A stretch of 64,000 bases of DNA from Actinoplanes aureus (GCF_015704865.1 NZ_JADQTO010000005.1:232691-296690), one strand, 5' to 3'; shown: positions 33,501 to 41,714, counted from the stretch's first letter. Notes: generated by a model not told the origin, from the sequence alone. Program-made: numbers and translations.

Positions 33501-34896
33501 CGGTTCCCGCCTGCGGTGCGGGGGGCGCGCTGGGATTCGCGGATCCCGCCTGCGGCGTGGCAGGCATGGCGGGCCTTGCTGGCCCCGGCTGTGGTCCCGA
33601 AGGGGCAGGCGGTGCCGGGGGAGCAGTAGGCCTGGCCGGCGGCGCGGGGGATGCCGGAGGCGCCGGCGGCGCGGCGGGTGCGGTGGCCTTGGACGCGGGC
33701 GGCGGTGCCACCTTGGCCGTAGCGGACGCCTTGGCAGCCGGCGCAGGCGGCGCGCTGGCGGGCGCCGGGCTCTTCGCGGGCGGCGTCGGGCCATGGGCGG
33801 GTGGCGCGCTGCTGGGCGCAGGGCCCTCAGCGGGCGGCTTGTGGCCCGGGACGACCGGGGGTGCGGGCGGGGCGTTCCCAGGGCCCTGCGGGGGCGGCGC
33901 GGGGCGCGGAGGCGTCTGCGCCGGCGGCGCACTGGCGGGGGAGGCCGGCGCTGAGGGCGGGGCGTTCTTCACCGGCGGGTTAGCACTCCCGGCGGGCGGG
34001 GCGTTGCCTGCCGGCGGCGGCGCGACCTTGGCCGTAGCCCTCGCGGCTGGCGCGGTTGCGGAAGATGGCGTGCCGTTCGCCGGCGACGTAGTACCGGCGG
34101 CGGGCGAAGCGGAGCCTGCGGCCGGCGGTGCAGGCCGCGCGCTTCCACCGGCCGGCGGTGCCGATGGCGCGGTGCCGTTCGCGGGCGGGTTTGTGCCCGG
34201 AGCACTCGGCGGAGCGCTGCTGGCCGGCGGTGCCGGTCGCGCGCTTCCGGTGGCGGGCGGTGCCGAGGGCGGGGTGCCGTTCGCGGGCGCGGGCGCGGGC
34301 GCGTTCGCGCGCGGAGCGTCGGGCGGAGTGCTGCCGGCGGGCGGTGCTGGTTGCATGCTTCCGGCGGCAGGCCGCGCGCTCCCGGTGGCCGGCGCCCTCG
34401 ACGATGGGGTGCCGTTCGCGGGCGGGTTCGCGCCCGGCCCACCGGGCGAAGTGCTGCGGGCCGGCGGTGCGGGTCGCGCGCTTCCGGCGGCAGGCCGCGC
34501 GCTCCCGGTAACCGGCGGAGCCGACGGCGCGGCCCCGTTCGCGGGCGGCATCGGCCTCGGAGCCCTCGGCGGAGTGCTTTCAGCCAGCGATGTGGGCCGC
34601 GGCTTCCCACCGGGCGGCGCGGTGCCGTTAGCCGGCGGCCTCGGGCCCGCACCGGCCGGCGCAGGCGGTGCGGTAGGCACCTTGGCGGCGCCCTTGGCGG
34701 TTGGCGCGGACGGCACGGCAGACCCCGGCTTCCCAGCCTGCTCAGTGCCTGATTTGTCGCGAGCTGTATCGGCCTCGTCGCTCTTGTCCGGTCCCATCCG
34801 GGTAAGTACGACGATCTCGTCGGGTCGCGGCTCCGCGGGCTTCGCGGTCGCTTCCTCCGGCGTCCGTTTCCGGTCGGACGTCGGCTGGTCCCCCAT
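30577..34896 (-). CDS. Giant Pro/Ala-rich polytopic membrane protein, GT-C-like
   Basis: 1439 residues from ATG 34896 with GGAGG eight bases upstream. Residues 1-60 are charged; about 65-630 are Pro/Ala-rich low complexity with 13-residue repeats such as SAPPAPQAGTARP; about 670-823 hold seven copies of a D[DE]TV[VIM][IM]RLP-like motif; from about 835 ten or more membrane segments follow, with FPDELQHW in the first outer loop, and a soluble C-terminal outer domain ends RIYQMGVS. The membrane half resembles GT-C-type glycosyltransferases using lipid-linked sugars, with the Asp/Glu in the first loop as candidate catalytic residue. The N-terminal half should be cytoplasmic and disordered. Confidence 0.72.
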   Translation of the reverse strand: MGDQPTSDRKRTPEEATAKPAEPRPDEIVVLTRMGPDKSDEADTARDKSGTEQAGKPGSAVPSAPTAKGAAKVPTAPPAPAGAGPRPPANGTAPPGGKPRPTSLAESTPPRAPRPMPPANGAAPSAPPVTGSARPAAGSARPAPPARSTSPGGPGANPPANGTPSSRAPATGSARPAAGSMQPAPPAGSTPPDAPRANAPAPAPANGTPPSAPPATGSARPAPPASSAPPSAPGTNPPANGTAPSAPPAGGSARPAPPAAGSASPAAGTTSPANGTPSSATAPAARATAKVAPPPAGNAPPAGSANPPVKNAPPSAPASPASAPPAQTPPRPAPPPQGPGNAPPAPPVVPGHKPPAEGPAPSSAPPAHGPTPPAKSPAPASAPPAPAAKASATAKVAPPPASKATAPAAPPAPPASPAPPARPTAPPAPPAPSGPQPGPARPAMPATPQAGSANPSAPPAPQAGTAKPSAPPAPQAGTARPNPPSTPQAGTARPVSPSAPQAGTARPSAPPAPQAGTAKPVPPSAPQAGSARPSPPSTPQAGAARPTSPPAPQAGTARPTSPPAPQAGTAKPVPPSAPQAGTARPSAPPASQPGPARPAAPATPPGKAATPPSPPAPPAKAAASAKVAPPAAGPATPPKAAPPARPEPSAKPGPAAGTKPPAKPEPARPVGEETVVIRLPAETVKRTPGPDDTVMMRLPETGPKKPPAADDTVVISKVPGDLKPTEKAGRKRPVGDDTVIIRLPGNNKDTGRKRSVGDDTVIIRLPGTGKPKTPGSTPRKRPVTDDTVIIRLPQTPKKTPVIAGRATVDRRSVGDETVVIRLPSTPKPEPKPTGPVDLGYAPWVLALSSLGVVLVALSYGGGRHESTWAMTAYWIGQIIVFTPVVFRLLSRLAGVAESFLLVIGLATNQYMLKWMYSPDQFRFPDELQHWMATTLITESGQLFRPNQALPPAVHFPGLAEMGAAVSGLTGLSVTASGTIVAGVAHLIFVGMLFAAVLRGSNSPAMAGVACVTYATAMHYLFFNSMFLYQTAALPFFMLTVWAHRRWRTGGGRKFVAIAIAGIAMTTVSHHVTAFALVATLGLLALTEVVLEKPRPWVTLALPAVAATLVACWIGFVAQDVVAYLEAPIDSLRASLNQMFGDSSEPATVTPPVPVVQLAVQGAGLLGLLILFLAVARDMLLRKDRDAWRWAALVGGGVFFAGNGARFLGSGGPEIAGRLSTFTYVPMSIIAAIAIVYAVQLIPPKDESGRRWLSAPPPGLSVTTGRRLAGQVYLGTALITVLMIGARTGGWPPVSALLPGPYLPAAYERSVDAFGVDAAYWQAATLPHGTRVGGDITAVALSSTYGRMDPVREVGELFYADQWTAEQDDRARGLGLAYLVVDERLSDDLPPNDAYFQNDPMAGRLTEPIPASDLTKFDRINGISRLYDNGHVRIYQMGVS
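32428..32883. repeat. Seven repeated D[DE]TV-IRLP motif segments
   Basis: Coding on the minus strand for EETVVIRLP, DDTVMMRLP, DDTVVISKVP, DDTVIIRLPG (twice), DDTVIIRLPQ and DETVVIRLP, spaced about 19-30 residues by basic Lys/Pro/Gly linkers such as GRKRPV. A diverged extra copy (DEIVVLTRM) lies near the N-terminus. Confidence 0.85.
33110..33570. repeat. 39-bp minisatellite coding for Pro/Ala repeats
   Basis: About eleven to twelve in-frame units of 39 bp, each coding for 13 residues of the type [SV][AP]P[PS]APQAGTA[RK]P. Units differ by scattered substitutions. Beyond 33570 the composition stays the same but the periodicity becomes irregular. Confidence 0.8.
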
Positions 34897-34935
34897 GAAA
34901 ACAGCCTCCACAGCTACTTCGGGTCGAAAGGTGAC

Positions 34936-34967
34936 GAGGCGGGCGCCACCCACCGAGTGCCCGCCTC
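34936..34967 (-). terminator. Candidate hairpin between glycosyltransferase and giant gene
   Basis: Arms GAGGCGGGC (34936-34944) and GCCCGCCTC (34959-34967) pair over nine bases. It lies in the 138-bp gap downstream of the glycosyltransferase stop (35035) and upstream of the giant gene start, so it may end or attenuate the upstream transcript. Confidence 0.4.
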
Positions 34968-35034
34968 CCTCACCCCCGAAGCCGAGGGCGCCGGTTGGCG
35001 GGCGTTTTACCCGGTGAATGGTACGCCGTCATGA

Positions 35035-36378
35035 TCAGCGGGCGGTTCCCCGGACCTTCGCCCGGGCGGCACGGCGTCCCCGCAGGTACGCACGTGGTCC
35101 GGCAATCATCCCTCGCCGGTTCGCCGAAAGAAGCTCGCGGGGGAAGTCGTCCTGAAGTGTGGAGACCCGCAGGCTGTCGGAGCCGGTCAGATCGCGCAGC
35201 GCGGTGGGTGCCAGCTTCATCAGTTTGAAGATCAGGCCCGGCTGGGCGAGAAGCAGGCTGGTGTACGCGGCGGTCAGCCCCGTCCCGTACCCGACCATCT
35301 GCTTGTGCAGGCCCTCGAAGTCGGGCCGGTGGTAGTGGTGGGTCACCGCGGTCGGCTGGTACACGATCGTCCCGCCGGTGAGCAGCACCTGCGTGAAGGC
35401 GAGCGTATCCTCCGAGCCCATGGCCGGCGTGCCGGCGCCGAGCGCGTTGTCCCAGCCGCCGATCCGCTCGATCACGCCGGGCCGGAACGTCATGTTCGCG
35501 CCGGTGCCGAACGGCGGCAGCGGGTAGAGCGGGCTCTGGATGTGCGCGGTGTGCGGGCCGAACGTGTCCGGCTTGAAACCGCGGCCCTTGCTGTGCCCGC
35601 CGAACTGCTCGAACCACAGCTGCGCCTTGGTCTCCAGCTCGGCCGGGACGATCACGCCGGAGACCACGTCGGCCTCGGGGTGCGCGGCCAGCGCCCGGGC
35701 CACCTCGGCCAGCCAGTGCGGGTCGGCCGTCTCGTCGTCGTCGATCCACGCCAGGATCTGCCCGGGTGCCGCGGCGACCGCCGCGTTGCGGGCGAACGAC
35801 AGGCCGGCCTTCGGCTCACGCAGGTATTCGACCGGGCCCCGGCGGGCCGCCGCGCGGACCACCTCGGCGGTGGCGTCGGTCACCGGTGCGTTGTCGACCA
35901 CCAGGATCCGGAAGACCGGGTACTGCATGGCGAAGAGGCTGTCCAGGCAGCGGGCCAGCGCGCCGGGCCGCTCCCGGGTGCAGACCACCACGGTGATCTC
36001 CGGGGCGGAGGCGAGGACCGCGCGGCGGCTGGCGAGGAACTCCGGCTCGACGTGCGGGACGTATCCGTGCACCGGGACGGGTGCGCCGCGCAGCCGCGAG
36101 CTGACCGCCTCGCCCAGCTCGGTGTCGATCGCCGCGGCCAGCGCATACGGGGCGAGGCCCTGCTCGGGCACATCGACCAGCACGGTGCCGAGCGGCTCGG
36201 TGAAGAGCCGGACCAGGACGTGGGCCTGCAGCACGCGACGGCCGTCCGGGGCGATCCCGGCGACCGGGGGCAGCGGCTGGGACAGGTCGAGGTCGAGCAC
36301 GACCGCAGGGCGGATCTTGCTCTCGTCGTCCAGGTTCGGGGCGCCGGGGAGACCGGCACCGTTCACACCGGTGGTCAC
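35035..36378 (-). CDS. Family 2 glycosyltransferase with extra N-terminal domain
   Basis: 447 residues from GTG 36378. The first 125 residues form an unassigned domain (RPAVVLDLDLSQPLPPVAG...VLVRLFTEPLGTVLVDVP). Then a GT-A fold: ITVVVCTRERPGALARCLDSL, LREPKAGLSFARNAAV, ILAWIDDDETADPHW (the DxD-like metal site) and FGTGANMTFRPGVIERIGGWDNALG. A hydrophobic stretch near LLLAQPGLIFKLM may hold it at the membrane. It probably adds a sugar to a surface glycan. The start overlaps the previous glycosyltransferase stop (GTGA). Confidence 0.9.
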   Translation of the reverse strand: MTTGVNGAGLPGAPNLDDESKIRPAVVLDLDLSQPLPPVAGIAPDGRRVLQAHVLVRLFTEPLGTVLVDVPEQGLAPYALAAAIDTELGEAVSSRLRGAPVPVHGYVPHVEPEFLASRRAVLASAPEITVVVCTRERPGALARCLDSLFAMQYPVFRILVVDNAPVTDATAEVVRAAARRGPVEYLREPKAGLSFARNAAVAAAPGQILAWIDDDETADPHWLAEVARALAAHPEADVVSGVIVPAELETKAQLWFEQFGGHSKGRGFKPDTFGPHTAHIQSPLYPLPPFGTGANMTFRPGVIERIGGWDNALGAGTPAMGSEDTLAFTQVLLTGGTIVYQPTAVTHHYHRPDFEGLHKQMVGYGTGLTAAYTSLLLAQPGLIFKLMKLAPTALRDLTGSDSLRVSTLQDDFPRELLSANRRGMIAGPRAYLRGRRAARAKVRGTAR

Positions 36379-37343
36379 TGAGCGGCCTCCGACTCGTTGC
36401 GCCGGCCGGCGCGCTTCTTGCTGACGGTTTCGACGACGCCACCCACACCGGCGGCGGCGGCACCGGCGATGACGCCGCCCGCACGCAGCAGGTGGTCGGC
36501 GCCCTTGCCGGTGGCGGCCGCGCCGACGTGGCGGACCACGGCCTTCGGCAGCGACCAGATGTAGCTCTTCTCGGCGCCCAGGGCGTCGTTGCTGTTCTCC
36601 TCGTGCAGGCTGCCCATCTGGACCTTGCCCCGGCCCTCGGCGTAGCAGCGCTTCACGAAGAACTTGAAGCTGGCCCGCTCGGCGGGCACCTCGTGCTGGA
36701 TGACCGCGCCCGGCACGTACACCCAGTGGCCGTTGTCGGAGACCTCACTCATGCGCAGGCACAGATCGGTGTCCTCGGGCCGGTTGCGGTCGCCGAGCTT
36801 GCCGAAGCCGACCCGGAATCCGCCCGCGGCCACGAACACGTCGCGGCGCACGATCATGTTCGCCGACCAGACGTTGCGGATCGGCGCGGTCTCGGTGGGC
36901 ATGCCGGTGTACGAGCCACCGACCGCCCAGAGGAACTCACCCGGCATCCAGCGTGGTGCTTCGCCCTCCCAGGCCGGCTGGATGAACCCACCGGTGCCGA
37001 TCACTTCCGGGTCGGCGAACGGCTCGATCTGCCGCTCGAGCCAGTCGGGCTCGGCGATGATGTCGTCGTCCAGGAAGGCGATCAGCGGCGTCTGCGCGTA
37101 GAAGGCGCCGGTGTTGCGGTTGCCCGAGACGCCCTGGGCGTACTCGTTCTGGAGCACCGTGATGCCCGGCAGCTCACGCTTGATCCGGTCGAACATCGCC
37201 GGGTTGTGGTCCACGACCACGACGATCTCTTCAGGGGTGTGCGTCTGGGCGTGGGCGCACTCGAGGGTACGGGTGAGGTAGTCCCAGCGCACTTCCGAGT
37301 ACGTGGGAATGACGATCGTCGTGGGCAGAGCGGTGTGGTTCAC
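36375..37343 (-). CDS. Family 2 glycosyltransferase
   Basis: 322 residues from GTG 37343, with AGGAG about ten bases upstream. TTIVIPTYSEVRWDYLTRTLECA starts the GT-A fold, IAFLDDDIIAEPDWLE carries the metal site, and NVWSANMIVRRDVFVAAGGF and NRPEDTDLCLRMSE the acceptor side. The C-terminal part has Gly/Ala-rich hydrophobic stretches and a basic tail. Coupled to the next glycosyltransferase by a four-base overlap, so the pair may extend the same chain. Confidence 0.9.
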   Translation of the reverse strand: MNHTALPTTIVIPTYSEVRWDYLTRTLECAHAQTHTPEEIVVVVDHNPAMFDRIKRELPGITVLQNEYAQGVSGNRNTGAFYAQTPLIAFLDDDIIAEPDWLERQIEPFADPEVIGTGGFIQPAWEGEAPRWMPGEFLWAVGGSYTGMPTETAPIRNVWSANMIVRRDVFVAAGGFRVGFGKLGDRNRPEDTDLCLRMSEVSDNGHWVYVPGAVIQHEVPAERASFKFFVKRCYAEGRGKVQMGSLHEENSNDALGAEKSYIWSLPKAVVRHVGAAATGKGADHLLRAGGVIAGAAAAGVGGVVETVSKKRAGRRNESEAAQ

Positions 37344-37439
37344 GAGGGGAGTGCTCCTGTGGGGCGGTAAGGGGCGCGCTCAGTGAACCTCTGTCAACCT
37401 GGCGCCGGGCGCTGAGGCGCTGGCCGTGCTGAGAAAGGT

Positions 37440-38648
37440 TCAGTCGTCGAGCGACGCGCGGCTGCGCAGCTTGCTGATGTCCTGGGTGGTGCCGCTGCCG
37501 ATGTCGTCGAGCGCGCGGGCACGCAGGGCTCGCAGATCCCGGGTCGCGGTGCCGAGGTCGTCCAGGCGAGCGCTGCGCACCTTGTTGATGTCGTCGGTAC
37601 GCCGAACGCCGACCTCGTGCGGCCGGTTCGCCCGGTTGAGCTGGCCGGTGTCGCGGCGCGGGTCGGCGGGGTGCCGGACCCCGACCGGGTGGGCGGCGAC
37701 GACGACCGGCGCCGGCGCGTTCACGACCGGGACCGGAGCGTGCACCTGCTCGAGGCCGCGCGGCTCGGCGAACTGGGGCACGACCGGGGCGACCGGGGCG
37801 GCGACGGTCGGCAGCACCGGAGCGGTCTGCGTGGTGGGCAGCTGCAGGCCGTCGACGAACGGCGCGATGCCGGCGCCACGGCGCTTACGCATCCGGCCGT
37901 ACTCACTGAAGATCGTGCGGAGCACCCGGAAGCCGTCACGGAAGGTGTTCAGGTTGCTCTCGCCGAAGATCCGCTCGTGCTCGGTGCTGCCGACCTCGCC
38001 GACCTTCAGCTTCTCCGCGACCGCCCGGATGTTGATCATCGTCTCGATCTCGAAGCCGTCGCCCCACAGCTTGCTGCCGTCCGACGGCTGGGGCAGCTTG
38101 ACGTCCGGCAGGGCCAGCGCCGGCACGACGTTGCGCCAGAAGGCGTTGTAGCCGTAGCAGAGGTCGGTGAAGTGCGTCCGGAACAGGACGTTGACCACCA
38201 GGTTGAGGCCGTCGTTGCCGAGCTTGCGCAGCGCGGTGATGTCGTGGCTGTGCCCGCCGTGGCTGAACCGGGAGCCCTTCACGAAGTGGTCACCGTTGAT
38301 CAGCTTGTCGACGAAGAGTGGGATCTCGGCCGGGTCGGTCGAGCCGTCGGCGTCGATCATCACGATGATGTCGCCGGTGCAGGCGGCGAAGCCGCAGGCG
38401 AGCGCGTTGCCCTTGCCCTTACGCGTCTGCTGCACGATCACGGCGTCCGGCCGCAGCTCACGGGCCACTTCGACGGTGCGGTCGGTGGAGCCGCCATCGA
38501 CCACGATCACCTCGGTGATCAGGGACGGGAGCTTCGCGAACACGTGCGGCAGGTTCCGCTCTTCGTTCAGCGTGGGAATCACGACGCTCACGGTCGGTGA
38601 TTGCGGGCGGTTACTGTCGGTGTGCGTATTCAAGTGCGAAAGCTCCAT
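37440..38648 (-). CDS. Family 2 glycosyltransferase with repetitive C-terminal tail
   Basis: 402 residues from ATG 38648 (GGAAGGGA five bases upstream). Residues 15-265 form a dolichyl-phosphate mannose synthase-like GT-A domain: VSVVIPTLNEERNLPHVF, VIVVDGGSTDRT, RKGKGNALACGF, IVMIDADGSTDP. Instead of membrane segments, the last 130 residues are Pro/Val-rich then Arg/Asp-rich, with repeated R-[AS]-[RA]-x-L-D-D units (SARLDDLGTATR, RARALDDIGSG, RSRASLDD). No family is known for the tail. A good promoter lies upstream, so this is the first gene of the leftward glycosyltransferase run. Confidence 0.88.
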   Translation of the reverse strand: MELSHLNTHTDSNRPQSPTVSVVIPTLNEERNLPHVFAKLPSLITEVIVVDGGSTDRTVEVARELRPDAVIVQQTRKGKGNALACGFAACTGDIIVMIDADGSTDPAEIPLFVDKLINGDHFVKGSRFSHGGHSHDITALRKLGNDGLNLVVNVLFRTHFTDLCYGYNAFWRNVVPALALPDVKLPQPSDGSKLWGDGFEIETMINIRAVAEKLKVGEVGSTEHERIFGESNLNTFRDGFRVLRTIFSEYGRMRKRRGAGIAPFVDGLQLPTTQTAPVLPTVAAPVAPVVPQFAEPRGLEQVHAPVPVVNAPAPVVVAAHPVGVRHPADPRRDTGQLNRANRPHEVGVRRTDDINKVRSARLDDLGTATRDLRALRARALDDIGSGTTQDISKLRSRASLDD

Positions 38649-38733
38649 GTCGGTCCCTTCCGGGGGGCGGCAATGCGACTTGTCGCGCGATTTCCCGAAG
38701 GTGGGACCGCACAGCCGCTCGCTTCAGGAAAAC

Positions 38734-38761
38734 AACCTAGCAAACGATTACGTAGCGTCAA
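38734..38761 (-). promoter_or_regulatory. Promoter of the leftward glycosyltransferase run
   Basis: On the minus strand TTGACG (38761-38756) and TAGGTT (38739-38734) are separated by 16 bases, matching the housekeeping TTGAC/TAnnnT pattern of actinobacteria. The start codon is about 80 bases downstream, leaving an untranslated leader. Confidence 0.55.
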
Positions 38762-39143
38762 CAGGTCGTGAGAACGACTCAGGTCACAGCTGCCATAAAG
38801 CTGACAGTTCCCGTATGGGGAAGCAAGTACTTCCAGGTAGCCGGGTGGCGGCCTAGGCCGCATCGTTACCTTGCGTAACGGACATTGGCCATACCAGTGG
38901 ATCTCTCGGGAGAGTCTCCGACGAATATGTAAATGAGTAGTGGATCACCGTAAATCCGGACAAGATCCGCAAAGCGCGGCCACCACTTTACGAACTCACT
39001 TGTTTACGGAACGTTAATTCTGGGTGTCCTCAAGTGATCACCCTGTTGCTGGGCGTGAGGTCGACCGCCTGGCTACGGTTGATAGGTGGGAAGAGTTCGC
39101 CGAACGTCCGTAGCCTCCTCAGCCGTTCGCCGTTGGTGAAGCG
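38762..39143. other. A/T-richer intergenic region
   Basis: About 380 bp between the glycosyltransferase promoter and the Cys/His miniprotein. It includes a small GTTAC/GTAAC hairpin (38865-38879) and several A/T-rich tracts suited to promoters. No reading frame with a ribosome site was seen on either strand. Confidence 0.4.
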
Positions 39144-39299
39144 ATGACGACCGAGGCCGGGCTGTGCGTTTGTGGACATTCGCATCAGGCACACGAGCAT
39201 TACCGCTCGGGTAGCGACTGCGCGCTGTGCGAGCCGGGGCGGTGCGCCCGGTTCCGGAGGGCGGGCCGATGGTGGCGCCGCCTGCTGAGCCGGCGCTGA
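39144..39299 (+). CDS. 51-residue Cys/His-rich miniprotein
   Basis: ATG 39144 to TGA 39297-39299. The order of likely ligands is C-x-C-G-H-x-x-x-A-H-x-H-Y-R, then C-x-x-C-x-x-x-x-C-x-x-F, followed by a basic, Trp/Arg-rich tail (RRAGRWWRRLLSRR). Such a layout is typical of small zinc-binding proteins, and similar miniproteins are known to the annotator from other actinobacteria without assigned function. The ribosome site (TTGGTGAAG) is modest. It precedes the sulfotransferase gene by 105 bp on the same strand. Confidence 0.7.
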   Translation: MTTEAGLCVCGHSHQAHEHYRSGSDCALCEPGRCARFRRAGRWWRRLLSRR

Positions 39300-39404
39300 C
39301 CAGCCCGCGGGCAAGAGAGATGTCCATCACTTGGGCCGCCGGGCTGCGAAATCCTAGTGAATCTGTAGGCTAACTCTCAATTCGAGCGAACCTAGGGGGC
39401 ACCG

Positions 39405-40340
39405 ATGGCTCTTCCCGACTTCCTCATCGCCGGCGTCCCCAAAGCCGGCACCACGGCACTGCACGCCGCGCTGGTGGGCCACCCGGAGCTCTTCCTCCCG
39501 CCGGTCAAGGAGCCGAAGTTCTTCCTCTCCGACGGGCCGCCGCCGGCCGTCGGCGGCCCCGGTGACGTGCAGACCTACCAGGAACACGTCTGGCGCCGCG
39601 ACGAATACGAGGCCCTCTTCGACCCCGCGCCGCCGGGCGCGCTGCGGGGCGAGGCCACACCCTTCTACCTGTACGACCTGGCCGCCCACGACCGCATGAA
39701 GGCGCTGGTCCCGAACGCCAAACTGGTCATCCTGCTGCGTGACCCGGTGGACCGGGCGCACTCCAACTGGACCCACCTCTGGGTGGCCGGTCTGGAGGAG
39801 GAGGCCGACTTCCTGGCCGCCTGCCGGGCCGAGGAACAGCGCAGGGCCGCGCACTGGGCCGACTTCTGGCACTACATCGGGCTCGGTCTCTACGGCCGCC
39901 AGCTCGAGCACCTCTATCGACGCTTCCCCCGCGAGCAGGTGCTTCTGCTACGCTACCGCGACCTCAAGGACAGTCCAGGTCAGACACTCGACCGGGTCTG
40001 CTCCTTCCTGGGCGTACGGACCGGTGTGCTCACCTCGATCCCGAGGGAGAACGTGAACCGGCACTACGTCGAGGACACTCGCGTCAACCGGATGTTGCGC
40101 GGCCTGCTCCGGGCCGGCGGCAACGTCGGGCACCGGTTCCCGGTTCCGCTGCGGCTGGCCGCGCGTGGGCCGCTGCTCACGCTGCTGCACCGCAAGCAGG
40201 GCAACCGTCCGGTGACCACGCCGGAGGAACGGGCCGCGCTGCTGCCGTACTTCGCCGAGGACATCGCCCTGCTGGGCGAGGTGACCGGGGAGAACTACGA
40301 CGACTGGCTCAGCCTGGACCGACACGCCCGCGCCCGGTAA
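39405..40340 (+). CDS. PAPS-dependent sulfotransferase
   Basis: 311 residues, with AGGGGG six bases before the ATG. The 5'-phosphosulfate loop is [18 protein letters not shown] near the N-terminus, and the 3'-phosphate motif is [43 protein letters not shown] is the usual later block. The enzyme would transfer sulfate from PAPS to a carbohydrate or lipid hydroxyl, in the cytosol. It is located in the glycan locus, suggesting a sulfated surface glycan; no sulfate-activation genes are in the window. Confidence 0.92.
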   Translation: MALPDFLIAGVPKAGTTALHAALVGHPELFLPPVKEPKFFLSDGPPPAVGGPGDVQTYQEHVWRRDEYEALFDPAPPGALRGEATPFYLYDLAAHDRMKALVPNAKLVILLRDPVDRAHSNWTHLWVAGLEEEADFLAACRAEEQRRAAHWADFWHYIGLGLYGRQLEHLYRRFPREQVLLLRYRDLKDSPGQTLDRVCSFLGVRTGVLTSIPRENVNRHYVEDTRVNRMLRGLLRAGGNVGHRFPVPLRLAARGPLLTLLHRKQGNRPVTTPEERAALLPYFAEDIALLGEVTGENYDDWLSLDRHARAR

Positions 40341-40405
40341 AGCCCACATTCCCGATAGATGATGCAAACTTGACGGGTCCGTCGCCGCAACCCCCGGGAG
40401 CTGCT

Positions 40406-41317
40406 TTGACCACTGGAACCACGGCCTTGCCCCTGCCGCGCTGGGAAGACTCCACCGTGGTGGTCGAACCGCCGGGGTCGGAGCCCGGGGCGTGGTCCGG
40501 TGCGCCCAGCACGATCCTCGCGGACGGCCACATCTATCTCGCGTACCGCCTGCGTCTGCCGATCGGGGCCGGTCGCGGCATCGCCAACGTGGTGGCCCGC
40601 TCCGCCGACGGACTCACCTTCACGGTGGTCGCCGAGGTGGGCAAGGACGCCTTCGGCGCCGAGTCGCTGGAGCGGCCCGCGCTGGTGCGTACGCCGGAGG
40701 GCACCTGGCGGCTGTACGTCAGCGCGGCCACCCCCGGCACCAAGCACTGGCGGGTCGACCTGCTCGAGGCGGACACCCCGGAAGGCCTGGCCACCGCCGC
40801 CGCCCGCACGGTGCTTGCCGGTGACGAGTCGGCCGGCGTCAAGGACCCGGTGCTGCACCACGACGAGCACGGCTGGCACCTGTGGGCCTCGGTGCACCCG
40901 CTGGAGTCCTGGGACGACGCCGACCGGATGACCACCGAGTACGCGACCAGCCCGGACGGCGTGCACTGGACCTGGCGGCGTACCGCGCTGGCCGGCCGAC
41001 CGGGCCGCTGGGACGCTCGCGGCGTGCGGGTCTCCTCGGTCCGGGTGGACGGGGACGAGATCACCGTCTCGTACGACGGCCGGGCCACGGCGGGGGAGAA
41101 CTGGGAGGAGCGCACCGGGGTGGCCCGGGGCGTACGCCTGCCGGACGGCTCCTTCGGCGAGCTGACCGCGGAGGACCGCGAGCCGATCGGCAGCCCGCAC
41201 CCGCCCAGCGGCCTGCGCTACCTGAGCCTGGTCGAGCTGCCGGACGGCCGGCAGCGCCTGTACTACGAGTCGACCCGGGCCGACGGGGCCCACGACCTGC
41301 GTACCGAGCTGGCCTGA
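40406..41317 (+). CDS. Glycosidase-like beta-propeller protein (GH43/GH32-like fold)
   Basis: 303 residues from TTG 40406 (GGGAGC six bases upstream); TTG 40370 would add 12 residues but lacks a ribosome site. The sequence has repeated blade-like units: [109 protein letters not shown]. This resembles five-bladed glycoside hydrolases, with acidic residues in LERPALV and KDPVL as candidates, but the family and catalytic set are uncertain. No signal peptide. Confidence 0.6.
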   Translation: MTTGTTALPLPRWEDSTVVVEPPGSEPGAWSGAPSTILADGHIYLAYRLRLPIGAGRGIANVVARSADGLTFTVVAEVGKDAFGAESLERPALVRTPEGTWRLYVSAATPGTKHWRVDLLEADTPEGLATAAARTVLAGDESAGVKDPVLHHDEHGWHLWASVHPLESWDDADRMTTEYATSPDGVHWTWRRTALAGRPGRWDARGVRVSSVRVDGDEITVSYDGRATAGENWEERTGVARGVRLPDGSFGELTAEDREPIGSPHPPSGLRYLSLVELPDGRQRLYYESTRADGAHDLRTELA

Positions 41318-41426
41318 TTGCCTGAGAGCGTGATCACCCGGTGCGGGGCCGCCCGCCCGGGGTTGATCCGGATGCCCTAACGTCGTCGCTGACGTCAGGT
41401 GCGCGCGGAAACCGACCGCACTGCCC

Positions 41427-41465
41427 GATGGCGGGGCCGGCCCCACAAGGAGCGGCTCCGCCATC
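41427..41465 (+). terminator. Hairpin downstream of the propeller gene
   Basis: 13-bp stem with one mismatch, GATGGCGGGGCCG (41427-41439) with CGGCTCCGCCATC (41453-41465), followed by TTGT. Probably ends the sulfotransferase/propeller transcript. Confidence 0.55.
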
Positions 41466-41700
41466 TTGTCAGGCGAAAGCCTTCGCAAGTCCGGCGAAAC
41501 GGCTCAAGGCAGGCGGCCCGCATCGGAGTTCTGTCACTCTCTGTGACCTTTTAGTGGATCTTAAGTTGCGCCGGCCCAGTATGATCACGTTTCCGGCGTG
41601 CATTTACACGCAGAGTGAGCGCCGTGTCCGTTTCGCCGTCACCGGCGCTTTTCCTTGGCGTCATCGGACGGCCGTTTCCGCTTCGAAACGAAAAGGCGTT

Positions 41701-41714
41701 TGGGAGCGTTCCCG
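41701..41714. promoter_or_regulatory. LacI/CebR-like box
   Basis: TGGGAGCGTTCCCG matches 12 of 14 bases of the CebR operator consensus TGGGAGCGCTCCCA known from Streptomyces. It is 267 bp upstream of the kinase start, so its target is uncertain. Confidence 0.35.

Noticed and set aside
32399-35017. An 872-codon plus-strand frame, Gly/Ala-rich with repeats
   Set aside because: It mirrors the Pro/Ala repeats of the giant minus-strand gene, which has a ribosome site, conserved motifs and a membrane domain. The plus frame lacks these.
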